This document shows positions 53,353 through 60,264 of a stretch of 64,000 nucleotides of DNA, piece after piece. The stretch covers positions 62,001-126,000 of the forward strand of contig CAZBHH010000001.1 in NCBI GenBank assembly GCA_964492065.1. The letters run 5' to 3'. Each line of letters starts with the position of its first letter. The first letter of the stretch is position 1. This DNA comes from JADKAC01 sp964492065 (GTDB lineage Bacteria > Bacteroidota > Bacteroidia > Chitinophagales > BACL12). The position numbers were made by a program, and so were the translations under genes. The notes below the pieces were generated by a model. The model ran no database searches. It was not told the DNA's origin and saw nothing but the letters and a program-made list of their open reading frames with translations.

Positions 53353-53619
53353 GACTGTTGAAAGGTTTTTCGGTATATAGCTGCAATAGGGCGTTCGCAT
53401 CTCTAAACCCGCTATTTTCAATGCGGACAGCTTGTGGAAAAGGGGACAATTGCCTTCTTTAAACACATTGAGTATTGAGCGGTTGAATCACTGCAGCCGC
53501 TTGATTAAGAGAGCGCCGGGCGAGGGAATGTACAACGACATCAGCAAGGCGCAGGTTTCGTAAAGTTGCCGCAGACCATGCACACCGGAGCAAAATGGGG
53601 TCGAAACTGCTCTCGTCGC
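53353..53619. other. non-coding stretch between atpD promoter and recombinase
   Basis: Together with the promoter and leader this gap is about 320 bases. I see no further gene, RNA or repeat. I read the minus strand beyond the recombinase stop for remains of its missing C terminus and found none in the frames I checked. Confidence 0.4.
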
Positions 53620-54612
53620 TTAGTTCCCCGAGGTAGTGAGTTTCTCCATAAAATCTGAATCTGTTTCCGTTTCCGTCAAGTGCGTAGCGTAACTGTAGCG
53701 CAGGCCATATACTCCCACTTTCTTTTTTATACCTGCGTTTTTCAATGCTGTTTTAAGTACCAGTTGTGCAGACCTCGTGGTGTATGGTCCGCCTTTCAGG
53801 CCTTCAAATAAATGCACTTTCGGCCGGTAGGCTTTTAAGTACTTCTTTACATCTTTCAGCATGGTTTTCGGCATCTGCACTTTTCTGGCAGGCTTTCCCT
53901 TCACCGGTGGCACCGTAACATACATTTTTTCCATGTCGAGAGATGACACCCGCAACCGGACGATTTCGCTGATGCGCAAACCCATCTTGTAGGCGAACAG
54001 CAATACCAGCTTATGTTTTTCATTTAGCGCAACTGCCAACAGCCTTTCAATTTCTTCGGGGTTTAATGTTTTGCGCATATTCGCCGGTTTCTTCGGCCGG
54101 GGCAATCCGGCAACCAATGCCTCATTGCCCAATACCCGTTTATAATAAAACTTAACGGCATTCATCCGGCTGTTCAAATGCGTTTCACTCAGTTGTAATT
54201 GTCCGGCGCAATACAGAAAATAGGCGGTAATTTTTTTTGCACTGAGTTTTTCGGCTTTTGCAGTATGCAACGCCGCCAGGAACTGAGCAAATTCGTTGGT
54301 ATACACTTTAACTGTATGCGGACTTTTTGATTTGGCCTTCAGCTTGGCGATATATGCCTTAAGCGCATTTTGATTATTGGCGTGAATACGTGTGGCGCCC
54401 TTGGCTGCAACTACCGGTTTTTTCAATCCGAGCGCCGTGCGGTTGAGGTCGGTATCGGGCAAATACCAACAACGTTCGGAGACGCTCCATTTCGCCCGGG
54501 GAAATTTTGCTTTGAAGGCCGATTTCTGTTGCGACGTGTTGCGGAATTCCACCCAAATTACCCGTTTCCCCCCATAGGTTCCTTCGGATATTGAATATTT
54601 ACTGCTGTCCAT
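53620..54612 (-). CDS. tyrosine recombinase lacking the catalytic tyrosine (truncated)
   Basis: A 330-residue phage-integrase-family protein. Residues about 1-65 are the extra N-terminal domain common in Bacteroidota integrases (GKRVIWVEFRN, then WSVSERCWYLPD). A SAM-like core-binding domain is about 85-175, and the catalytic domain starts near 185. Arg I is present in KMGLRISEIVRLR, and a Lys lies in PVKGKPARKV. At the HxLR box the sequence is YGLRYSYATH, so the first His is Tyr. The protein then ends after about 20 unrelated residues, before the LGHxxxxTTxxYxH region holding the nucleophile. It is probably inactive or a remnant. A TAATTTTG element sits 4 bases before the ATG. Confidence 0.8.
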   Translation of the reverse strand: MDSSKYSISEGTYGGKRVIWVEFRNTSQQKSAFKAKFPRAKWSVSERCWYLPDTDLNRTALGLKKPVVAAKGATRIHANNQNALKAYIAKLKAKSKSPHTVKVYTNEFAQFLAALHTAKAEKLSAKKITAYFLYCAGQLQLSETHLNSRMNAVKFYYKRVLGNEALVAGLPRPKKPANMRKTLNPEEIERLLAVALNEKHKLVLLFAYKMGLRISEIVRLRVSSLDMEKMYVTVPPVKGKPARKVQMPKTMLKDVKKYLKAYRPKVHLFEGLKGGPYTTRSAQLVLKTALKNAGIKKKVGVYGLRYSYATHLTETETDSDFMEKLTTSGN

Positions 54613-54616
54613 ACTT

Positions 54617-54624
54617 CAAAATTA
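54617..54624 (-). promoter_or_regulatory. -7 promoter element (TAATTTTG) of the truncated recombinase
   Basis: Exact TAnnTTTG match 4 bases before the ATG at 54612, with a TTG about 17 bases upstream. The promoter looks intact although the protein is truncated. Confidence 0.4.
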
Positions 54625-54747
54625 CAATTTAACCGCAACTTCAATAACCACCGCCCGGAATAGGCTCAAATTTCCGTTGAAGTTAAAACCGGCAATACCA
54701 GGGGCAACCTTAACATTCCCGGCGCTGCAATACGGGAGACGCCGTTG

Positions 54748-54755
54748 TAATTTTG
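54748..54755 (+). promoter_or_regulatory. -7 promoter element (TAATTTTG) of the aspartic protease
   Basis: Exact TAnnTTTG match 59 bases before the ATG at 54815. The longer distance leaves room for a normal leader. Confidence 0.35.
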
Positions 54756-54814
54756 CGATACGAATCGCAGCCTGATCACTTTTTTGCAGAAGCAGGCATT
54801 TTAATACACAGTGT

Positions 54815-56083
54815 ATGCTTAAACATAAAATTCTAATTATTGCCCTGTTGGCTGCATCAAATCTTAGCGTTTCCGGGCAAACACAACCCGCAGTCTTCGA
54901 CGCAATTTACAACCTGATCGAGCAAAAAAATTTTTTCGAGGCCAGTGAAAAATTTGCCGCTCAGCGGGATGCCTTAACCGAAATCCAGCGCAAAACAGCA
55001 GAGGCTCTTCTCGATAATGCATTCAACCGGTTAGAAAATTCAAATCGCCTGATTCATCAACTGCTGCAAATACGTTCAGGCATACCGGATTCCATCCGCT
55101 CGGAATTATATATCACGCTGGCCGATAACTGCGCAAAAATGTATGCTTACACCGAGGCAAAGGATGCACTGGAAACCTTATTGGAAAATTATGGCAATAC
55201 CCTCACTCAAGATGCACGAGATGATATCCAAAACAGTTTGAGAATATGGTCGGCACTGGTAAACACACCGGCACAAGTCACACTGGTCCGGGAGACATCT
55301 GCCCTCAAAATGCATATGGACAAGGCGGGTCTGCACAACCTGGCTGTGAGCGACGGTTCGGACTCATTGCACTTCATTTTTGATACGGGCGCTAACCTGT
55401 CCACGGTTTCAAAGTCCACCGCTGCAACACTGGATATGCAGTTATTGCCGGTGGACATTCAGGTAGGGACAATTACCGGCCAGACCGTCATCGCTCAAAT
55501 AGCCGTATGCCCGCTCCTGCTTCTGGGTAATATCGAAATCCGCAATGCCGTATTCCTCGTTCTCAATGACAGCGCTTTGTCGTTTCCCCAAATTGATTAC
55601 AGCATCCGCGGCATTTTGGGATTCCCAATTATTGAATCGCTGCGGGAAATACAAATTACCCGCGATGGCTATTTTATCGTTCCAAAAGACGAGACAGATA
55701 TTCAATACAACTCAAATATGGCTATGGACGGACTCACTCCCCTGATTTATATTAATCAAATGCATTTCACCTTTGATACAGGTGCGGATAACACCGTGCT
55801 CTATCAGGCCTATTATCACAAATATCAACAGGCAATAGATGCGGCCTATCAACCCGAAACATTCAACCTCGGCGGTGCAGGCGGCAGCAAGCAATTCGAG
55901 GGATTTCTGATCGATGTCACCTTCCGGATTCTGGACAGGGAAATTGCGCTTTCCAATGTGGAGTTGTTGAAAGAGAAAAAGACGGACACCGAATCCGTTT
56001 ACGGAAATATTGGACAGGATGTCATCCGGCAATTCGATAAAATGACCATCAATTTCGACCGGATGTTTATCAAATTTGATTAA
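54815..56083 (+). CDS. exported aspartic protease with two retropepsin-like units
   Basis: A 422-residue protein with a signal peptide ending VSGQ. Residues about 25-150 are helical, TPR-like. Two retropepsin-like units follow in one chain. The first has D190-T-G-A in IFDTGANLSTVS and the closing hydrophobic-Gly motif in GILGFPII (about 266-273). The second has D321-T-G-A in FTFDTGADNTVLY and NIGQDVI (about 399-405). Retropepsins normally act as homodimers with one DTG each, so a single chain could form the full active site, like pepsin. Both catalytic Asp are intact. Location is periplasmic or surface. It is a single-gene unit; target proteins are unknown. Confidence 0.85.
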   Translation: MLKHKILIIALLAASNLSVSGQTQPAVFDAIYNLIEQKNFFEASEKFAAQRDALTEIQRKTAEALLDNAFNRLENSNRLIHQLLQIRSGIPDSIRSELYITLADNCAKMYAYTEAKDALETLLENYGNTLTQDARDDIQNSLRIWSALVNTPAQVTLVRETSALKMHMDKAGLHNLAVSDGSDSLHFIFDTGANLSTVSKSTAATLDMQLLPVDIQVGTITGQTVIAQIAVCPLLLLGNIEIRNAVFLVLNDSALSFPQIDYSIRGILGFPIIESLREIQITRDGYFIVPKDETDIQYNSNMAMDGLTPLIYINQMHFTFDTGADNTVLYQAYYHKYQQAIDAAYQPETFNLGGAGGSKQFEGFLIDVTFRILDREIALSNVELLKEKKTDTESVYGNIGQDVIRQFDKMTINFDRMFIKFD

Positions 56084-56159
56084 ACAGCTATCTATTCCTG
56101 CATGCGTCAACACGGGATTTTGCGCCAAACTGCAAATTCATTTGTATTAAAAACACCAA

Positions 56160-56183
56160 CAAATACCCTCTTTAAGGTATTTG
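56160..56183. promoter_or_regulatory. palindrome upstream of the response regulator (AATACC-N8-GGTATT)
   Basis: CAAATACC and GGTATTTG are perfect complements with 8 bases between. It lies 60 bases upstream of the regulator ATG. The same arms and spacing recur at 56912-56935, differing at one position per arm. Read as heptamers it is TACCCTC-N2-TAAGGTA, the 7-2-7 geometry of NarL sites. Confidence 0.6.
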
Positions 56184-56243
56184 CCAATCGCCCAAAGCGC
56201 CTTTACTTTGCTTTTTAGATTTATTCTAAATTAAAAGCAGGGA

Positions 56244-56927
56244 ATGATTAATCCGATAGTATTTATAGCGGACGCCCATAAATTGACCAGTGAAGGAATA
56301 AAATCCATTCTGGTCAAGAAAACAGATGCACGTGTTACAGCGGAAGCAGTTAACAGCGCCGGCCTGAGAGCACAATTTGCCTCAGCACAGCCCGATGTAG
56401 TTATTATCGATTGTTTTATTCCCGGTTATTTTTCGATTGAAGATATTGCCTTCATAAAAAACCAAGCTCCGGAAACAGGTATCCTCGTTATTACCACCAA
56501 TAAGAACAAAGAAGACGTTTTAAGAGTATTGGATTACGGTGTAAACAGCTACCTGCTGAAGGAATGCGATGAAGAGGAGGTAATCAATGCGGTAAATGCC
56601 ACCGCCACCGGCAGGAAGTTTTTCTGCGGAAAGGTGATGGATGCCATTCTCGAAAAAGTAACCCATAAATGCGCACCCGATTCGGTATGTAACCATTGCC
56701 ATGCCGTTGCGCTCAGCGAACGGGAAGAGGAAATTATCCGCTTAATTGCCGACGGGCTGACGACGAAGGAAATAGCGGTTAAATTAAACCTGAGTTTTTA
56801 CACCATCAGCACCCACCGCAAGAATGTCTTTAAGAAATTGCGCATTCGCAATTCATCCGAGCTCATCGGATACGCATTGAAAAAGGGAATTATTTCTGCT
56901 CCTGAAATTACCCAATACCTCAATTGA
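56244..56927 (+). CDS. NarL/LuxR-type response regulator with Cys/His-rich linker
   Basis: A 227-residue DNA-binding regulator. The receiver domain (about 4-120) has phospho-acceptor D56 in VVIIDCFIPG, T84-T85 and K106 in SYLLKE. The usual acidic pair at the start is reduced: D10 is followed by A11. The LuxR-type HTH (about 155-215) reads LSEREEEIIRLIADGLTTKEIA. Between them is HKCAPDSVCNHCHA (141-154), with three Cys and three His, plus C108 and C128 nearby. This could bind a metal or heme. The gene is flanked by two matching palindromes, one spanning its stop codon. It precedes the HmuY/TonB locus in the same direction, so it probably controls itself and that locus. Confidence 0.88.
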   Translation: MINPIVFIADAHKLTSEGIKSILVKKTDARVTAEAVNSAGLRAQFASAQPDVVIIDCFIPGYFSIEDIAFIKNQAPETGILVITTNKNKEDVLRVLDYGVNSYLLKECDEEEVINAVNATATGRKFFCGKVMDAILEKVTHKCAPDSVCNHCHAVALSEREEEIIRLIADGLTTKEIAVKLNLSFYTISTHRKNVFKKLRIRNSSELIGYALKKGIISAPEITQYLN

Positions 56928-56935
56928 GGTATTGG
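56912..56935. promoter_or_regulatory. 24-bp perfect palindrome upstream of the HmuY-like locus (AATACC-N8-GGTATT)
   Basis: CCAATACCTCAA and TTGAGGTATTGG form a perfect 24-bp palindrome with no loop. It covers the last codons and stop of the regulator gene and lies 121 bases before the HmuY-like gene. It reads TACCTCA-N2-TGAGGTA, a 7-2-7 arrangement close to the NarL heptamer TACYYMT. No T-run follows, so it is not an intrinsic terminator. Confidence 0.65.
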
Positions 56936-57056
56936 CGCTCCCCTGATTAGGTTATTCAAATTACAACAAAGGCGGGATTGATGGATTGTCGCACGCAGTA
57001 CAACTTTGTGCGCATAATACATCGATCATTTTACAATAAAAGAAAAGTCAAATTAC

Positions 57057-58301
57057 ATGAAAAAATATTATATCACTCTTGCGCTCATTACAACTGTTTT
57101 ACTCGCTCAATCACAAGTGGTAACGGATACGGTTTCGCTGGGCGCCGGTTATGCCGATCAGGTATGGTACAGCCTGGAAAACGGAGTTCAGGGCAGCGCC
57201 CCGAAAGATAATTGGGATATCGCTTTCTGCGCAGATCTAATGGATGCGTCCATAATTATCAATTCCGTAGCCGAAGTAACTCTTTGGCTTTACCCCCATT
57301 CCGACACCAGCGGATGGGAAACGGTAGATACCACCGGCATGACCTCCTGGACTCCACGCTATAATTCCGATACATCCTGGAGTTTAGGCGCATTTAACCT
57401 GCCGCTCTCATCCAATCCCTTCGATATGGGATGGGGCATTTACAATACGGCCACCCATTACGTCACCGGCGATTCGCTGTACATCATCAGACTCACAAAC
57501 GGCGATTACAAAAAATTGTGGTTACAGCAACTCGCCGACGGCGCTTATGACTTTAAATACGCCAATCTCGACGGCAGCAGTCTTCAAAACGCCTCCATTG
57601 TGAAGACCGATTACACCGGTATAAACTTTATTTACTATTCACTGCAAACAAACACAGTCATCGACCGCGAACCGGTATCGGCTGAATGGGATTTATTGTT
57701 CACTCAATACACGGCGTTTATCCCTACGCCATACAATGTTACGGGCGTACTTACCAACTATGGTGTAACCGTCGCCGATGTCAGAGGTATTGCCGATCCG
57801 GAGACTTACAACGACTACGCATCGCAGGCTTTCCTCACGCCCATTAATACAATCGGTTATGACTGGAAGACTTATTCCGGCGCATGGGTGATTGAGGACT
57901 CGCTGTTGTACTTTGTAAAGAGCAATACCGGCGATATCTGGAAAGTGGTGTTTACCGGATTTGACGGCAGCAGCAGCGGCAGTTCGTCATTTGCAAAGGA
58001 AAAACTTGCGACCACTGCAATCACCGATATCCAAGGCGAGGCACTTGCAAACCTCGCGGTGTATCCGAACCCCGCAAAGGGTGTATATGTGAATGCCGTT
58101 TACAATTTCGAAAATGCCGTTTCCTCCGCAGTGCTGTCAGTGATTGACATTACCGGAAAACACATCTATTCCGGGGCGCTGGAAACTACCGCCGGAATGC
58201 ACAGCGCCGCACTGCCCGTTTCAGGAATGGAGGCGGGGATTTATTTTGTTATCATCGAGTTTGATGGCAACCGCATACAACAAAAACTCATGATCCGATA
58301 A
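57057..58301 (+). CDS. HmuY-like protein with T9SS sorting domain
   Basis: A 414-residue exported protein. A signal peptide ends LAQSQ. The body (about 22-320) resembles the HmuY family of heme-binding proteins: two repeats of a W-D-(I/L)-x-F motif (NWDIAF, EWDLLFTQY), NTIGYDWKTYSG near 265 and FVKSNTGDIWKVVFTGF near 295. It shares this pattern with the lipoprotein at 62508-63482. Residues about 335-414 are a type A T9SS C-terminal domain (LAVYPNPAKG, VIDITGKHIYSG, GIYFVIIEFDG, QQKLMIR), so it is sent to the surface or medium by type IX secretion. Heme binding is inferred; the axial His pair of P. gingivalis HmuY could not be matched by eye. It is the first gene of the tetrapyrrole locus. Confidence 0.8.
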   Translation: MKKYYITLALITTVLLAQSQVVTDTVSLGAGYADQVWYSLENGVQGSAPKDNWDIAFCADLMDASIIINSVAEVTLWLYPHSDTSGWETVDTTGMTSWTPRYNSDTSWSLGAFNLPLSSNPFDMGWGIYNTATHYVTGDSLYIIRLTNGDYKKLWLQQLADGAYDFKYANLDGSSLQNASIVKTDYTGINFIYYSLQTNTVIDREPVSAEWDLLFTQYTAFIPTPYNVTGVLTNYGVTVADVRGIADPETYNDYASQAFLTPINTIGYDWKTYSGAWVIEDSLLYFVKSNTGDIWKVVFTGFDGSSSGSSSFAKEKLATTAITDIQGEALANLAVYPNPAKGVYVNAVYNFENAVSSAVLSVIDITGKHIYSGALETTAGMHSAALPVSGMEAGIYFVIIEFDGNRIQQKLMIR

Positions 58302-58353
58302 GATATTGAATTGCATATAACAAATCATTTAATAACACTAAAACTATACACGC

Positions 58354-59319
58354 ATGCAAAACCTCAGGACGAAAACAATTATCATGGCGCTAATCGCCTT
58401 CATTGTATCCGCCGTATTTTATGCCTGTACACTGGATGCGAGCAATGCGGGGACGGAAGTAAAGACTGAAACTCAAAAAATCGGCGTATTGCTGGTAAAT
58501 CACGGCTCCCGCTCCGAAACATGGCGTCAGGCGCTCTTAGACCTGGAAGCAAATGTCAAAGACCGCATTTTGGCGGACAATCAGATTGCAGGGATTAAGA
58601 CTGCCTACATGGAATATACCGAACCTTCCATCGCAACACGTATGAAGGAATTCGACAACGAAGGTTTCTCCGATGTCATTATCGTCCCCATCTTCCTGAC
58701 GGTGAGCCCGCACACCTTCGACGATATCCCGACGATTATCGGGCAGAAAGAAGACCCGCAGTCGAAGGAGATGCTGAAGATCGAAAAGATAGAGCGCTAC
58801 ACACCCAAAGCGAGAACCTATCTCACGCCGAACCTGGACTTCACCGATATACTCAAACAGAACGTACTGCGCCGGGTGAAAGCGCTTTCAACGAACCCCG
58901 CAGAAGAGGGTATTGCATTAATAGGCTACGGCGATGAAACCTATGATAAGCAATGGGGTGCGCTGTTCGACGAAGTGGCGGAATACGTAAAAGACGAACT
59001 CGGCATTACCGCACATTCCTACGGCTGGTGCGGACACATTGCGCACTACGATCCGCAACGTACTACCGATGCAGTCAATGCCGTACTGAAAAGCAAGAAG
59101 CGGGCAATTGTCATTCCGGTATTGGTGGCACATGACGAGACTTTCCAGATTAAAATCATCGGCGGCGGCATTGAGAAGGTCGGCAACTATAACGAAACAG
59201 TTGTTTACAAACCCGATGCAATTCTGCCGGATGCCAATATCGAACAATGGATAATTGACATCACTGCGGAATACCTGCAAAAAATACAAAAAACCAACTC
59301 CGAAGGCGATCATGTTTAA
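58354..59319 (+). CDS. exported CbiX/CbiK-type chelatase lipoprotein
   Basis: A 321-residue class II metallochelatase-family protein (sirohydrochlorin cobalt/ferrochelatase type). It starts with a probable lipoprotein signal ending VFYAC (Cys25), so it sits outside the cytoplasm, unlike most of the family. Two similar halves follow. The first has LLVNHGSRSETW with H50 at the metal site and FLTVSPHTFDDIP; the second has GYGDETYDKQW, SYGWCGHIAHYDP and VLVAHDETFQIKIIGGGI. The known exported precedent is the periplasmic CbiK of Desulfovibrio vulgaris, which binds heme. Between a HmuY-like gene and a PepSY-type membrane gene, it may remove or insert metal in an imported tetrapyrrole. Cobalt insertion for cobalamin synthesis is the alternative, but no other cbi genes are present. 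Confidence 0.82.
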   Translation: MQNLRTKTIIMALIAFIVSAVFYACTLDASNAGTEVKTETQKIGVLLVNHGSRSETWRQALLDLEANVKDRILADNQIAGIKTAYMEYTEPSIATRMKEFDNEGFSDVIIVPIFLTVSPHTFDDIPTIIGQKEDPQSKEMLKIEKIERYTPKARTYLTPNLDFTDILKQNVLRRVKALSTNPAEEGIALIGYGDETYDKQWGALFDEVAEYVKDELGITAHSYGWCGHIAHYDPQRTTDAVNAVLKSKKRAIVIPVLVAHDETFQIKIIGGGIEKVGNYNETVVYKPDAILPDANIEQWIIDITAEYLQKIQKTNSEGDHV

Positions 59320-59884
59320 GTGGAATATTAAAAAAATACGGCGGTTGAATATTGCCACACACCGCGACCTGGGATATTTCTTTTCATCGCTTATTATAGT
59401 TTACTGCATTTCCGGTATTGCATTAAACCATGTAGATGACTGGAATCCCGATTTTATCCTGACAAAAGATACCGTCCGCTTAGAGACCCGGTTTGCGGCG
59501 GAAGCAATCGGCGAGGCGCAGATCAGTGCATTCGGAAAATTAATCGGCGAAGAAGATTATAAAGTATATGATTTCCCAACATCTGACCAGGTGAAAATAT
59601 ACTACGACGATGCGTCGCTGCACGTGTATTTATCACAGCATTTAGCCATTCACGAGCGGGTGGCAAAACGCCCGCTCTTTTACCAGACGAATGTGCTGCA
59701 CCGCAACAGCCTGCAGGGATGGCGATGGGCTTCGGATATTTTTGCGCTGTTGCTCATCGTAATTACCATCACCGGGCTGTTTATCCTTAAAGGGAAACAC
59801 GGAATCAGCGGACGGGGTAAATGGCTCATCGCCGGTGGTGTATTGCCGCCGGTTATAGCTGTCGTTATCCAGGCTTTTATTTAA
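59312..59884 (+). CDS. PepSY-associated TM helix family protein
   Basis: Inner-membrane protein of 190 residues. The first helix (about 18-38, NIATHRDLGYFFSSLIIVYCISGIALNH) includes the family's H-R-x-x-G motif. A periplasmic PepSY-like part follows (about 45-130). Two helices close it (about 140-162 and 170-188), preceded by LHRNSLQGWRWASD. Relatives with paired His in these helices include siderophore-iron reductases such as FoxB, so reduction of iron or heme is a possible role. The ATG at 59312 overlaps the chelatase stop by 8 bases. This start is preferred because upstream codons lie inside the chelatase gene. Confidence 0.83.
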   Translation: MFKWNIKKIRRLNIATHRDLGYFFSSLIIVYCISGIALNHVDDWNPDFILTKDTVRLETRFAAEAIGEAQISAFGKLIGEEDYKVYDFPTSDQVKIYYDDASLHVYLSQHLAIHERVAKRPLFYQTNVLHRNSLQGWRWASDIFALLLIVITITGLFILKGKHGISGRGKWLIAGGVLPPVIAVVIQAFI

Positions 59885-59907
59885 CCAATTAAGAAAAATC
59901 CAGCAAT

Positions 59908-60243
59908 ATGTGTACACACAGAACACTCAGCCAGGGAGATTACGGCTATATCATTTATTGCCTGAAGTGCAAGCACTACCAACTGTGCTTCGGCACATCC
60001 CTGATCCGCATGTCGGCAACTAACTATGCGTCATTTTACGAGGTGGCCACCGAACAATTTACCGAACAGAAAAACAGTGGTATGGAACGGCATAAAAACA
60101 TACAACTTCCGACATTTTCCCGCAATAATCTCATGGTATTAAGCTATGTCGAATTGTGCCGGCTGATGGAGATGCTTAAAGAAGCCGCTGTGATGAATGA
60201 AGTGTATGCCATTCTCGATGAAAGAAAAATTAATCAGCAATGA
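59908..60243 (+). CDS. DUF6686-like small cytoplasmic protein
   Basis: A 111-residue protein with no signal peptide or membrane helix. The N terminus has MCTHRTLSQGDYGYI and CLKCKHYQLCFGTS, giving four cysteines in the first 30 residues (Cys2, CxxC and a later Cys), which may bind zinc or iron. The rest is helical. This matches my memory of the Bacteroidota DUF6686 family, but I cannot confirm it without a search. It lies between the PepSY and TonB-receptor genes with 20-odd base gaps, so it belongs to the same message. A cytoplasmic metal or redox role would fit; no function is known. Confidence 0.6.
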   Translation: MCTHRTLSQGDYGYIIYCLKCKHYQLCFGTSLIRMSATNYASFYEVATEQFTEQKNSGMERHKNIQLPTFSRNNLMVLSYVELCRLMEMLKEAAVMNEVYAILDERKINQQ

Positions 60244-60264
60244 GTTGAGTAAAAGGGTAACACG

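Noticed and set aside
53353..53619. Search for the missing C-terminal end of the recombinase in other frames.
   Set aside because: No LGH or TTxxYxH-like stretch was found, so a simple frameshift is not supported.
54613..54684. Three copies of ACTTCAA (two direct, one inverted) between recombinase and aspartic protease, considered as recombination sites.
   Set aside because: Only seven or eight bases with irregular spacing, and the first overlaps the -7 element of the recombinase.
49397..56927. Pairing of the TPR histidine kinase with the NarL-type regulator as one two-component system.
   Set aside because: They are 5 kb apart with unrelated genes between. NarL-type regulators usually pair with HisKA_3 kinases, and this kinase is HisKA type.
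56912..56935. Palindrome considered as the terminator of the response regulator.
   Set aside because: It has no natural loop and no T-run on either side, and its arms and spacing match the palindrome upstream of the same gene.
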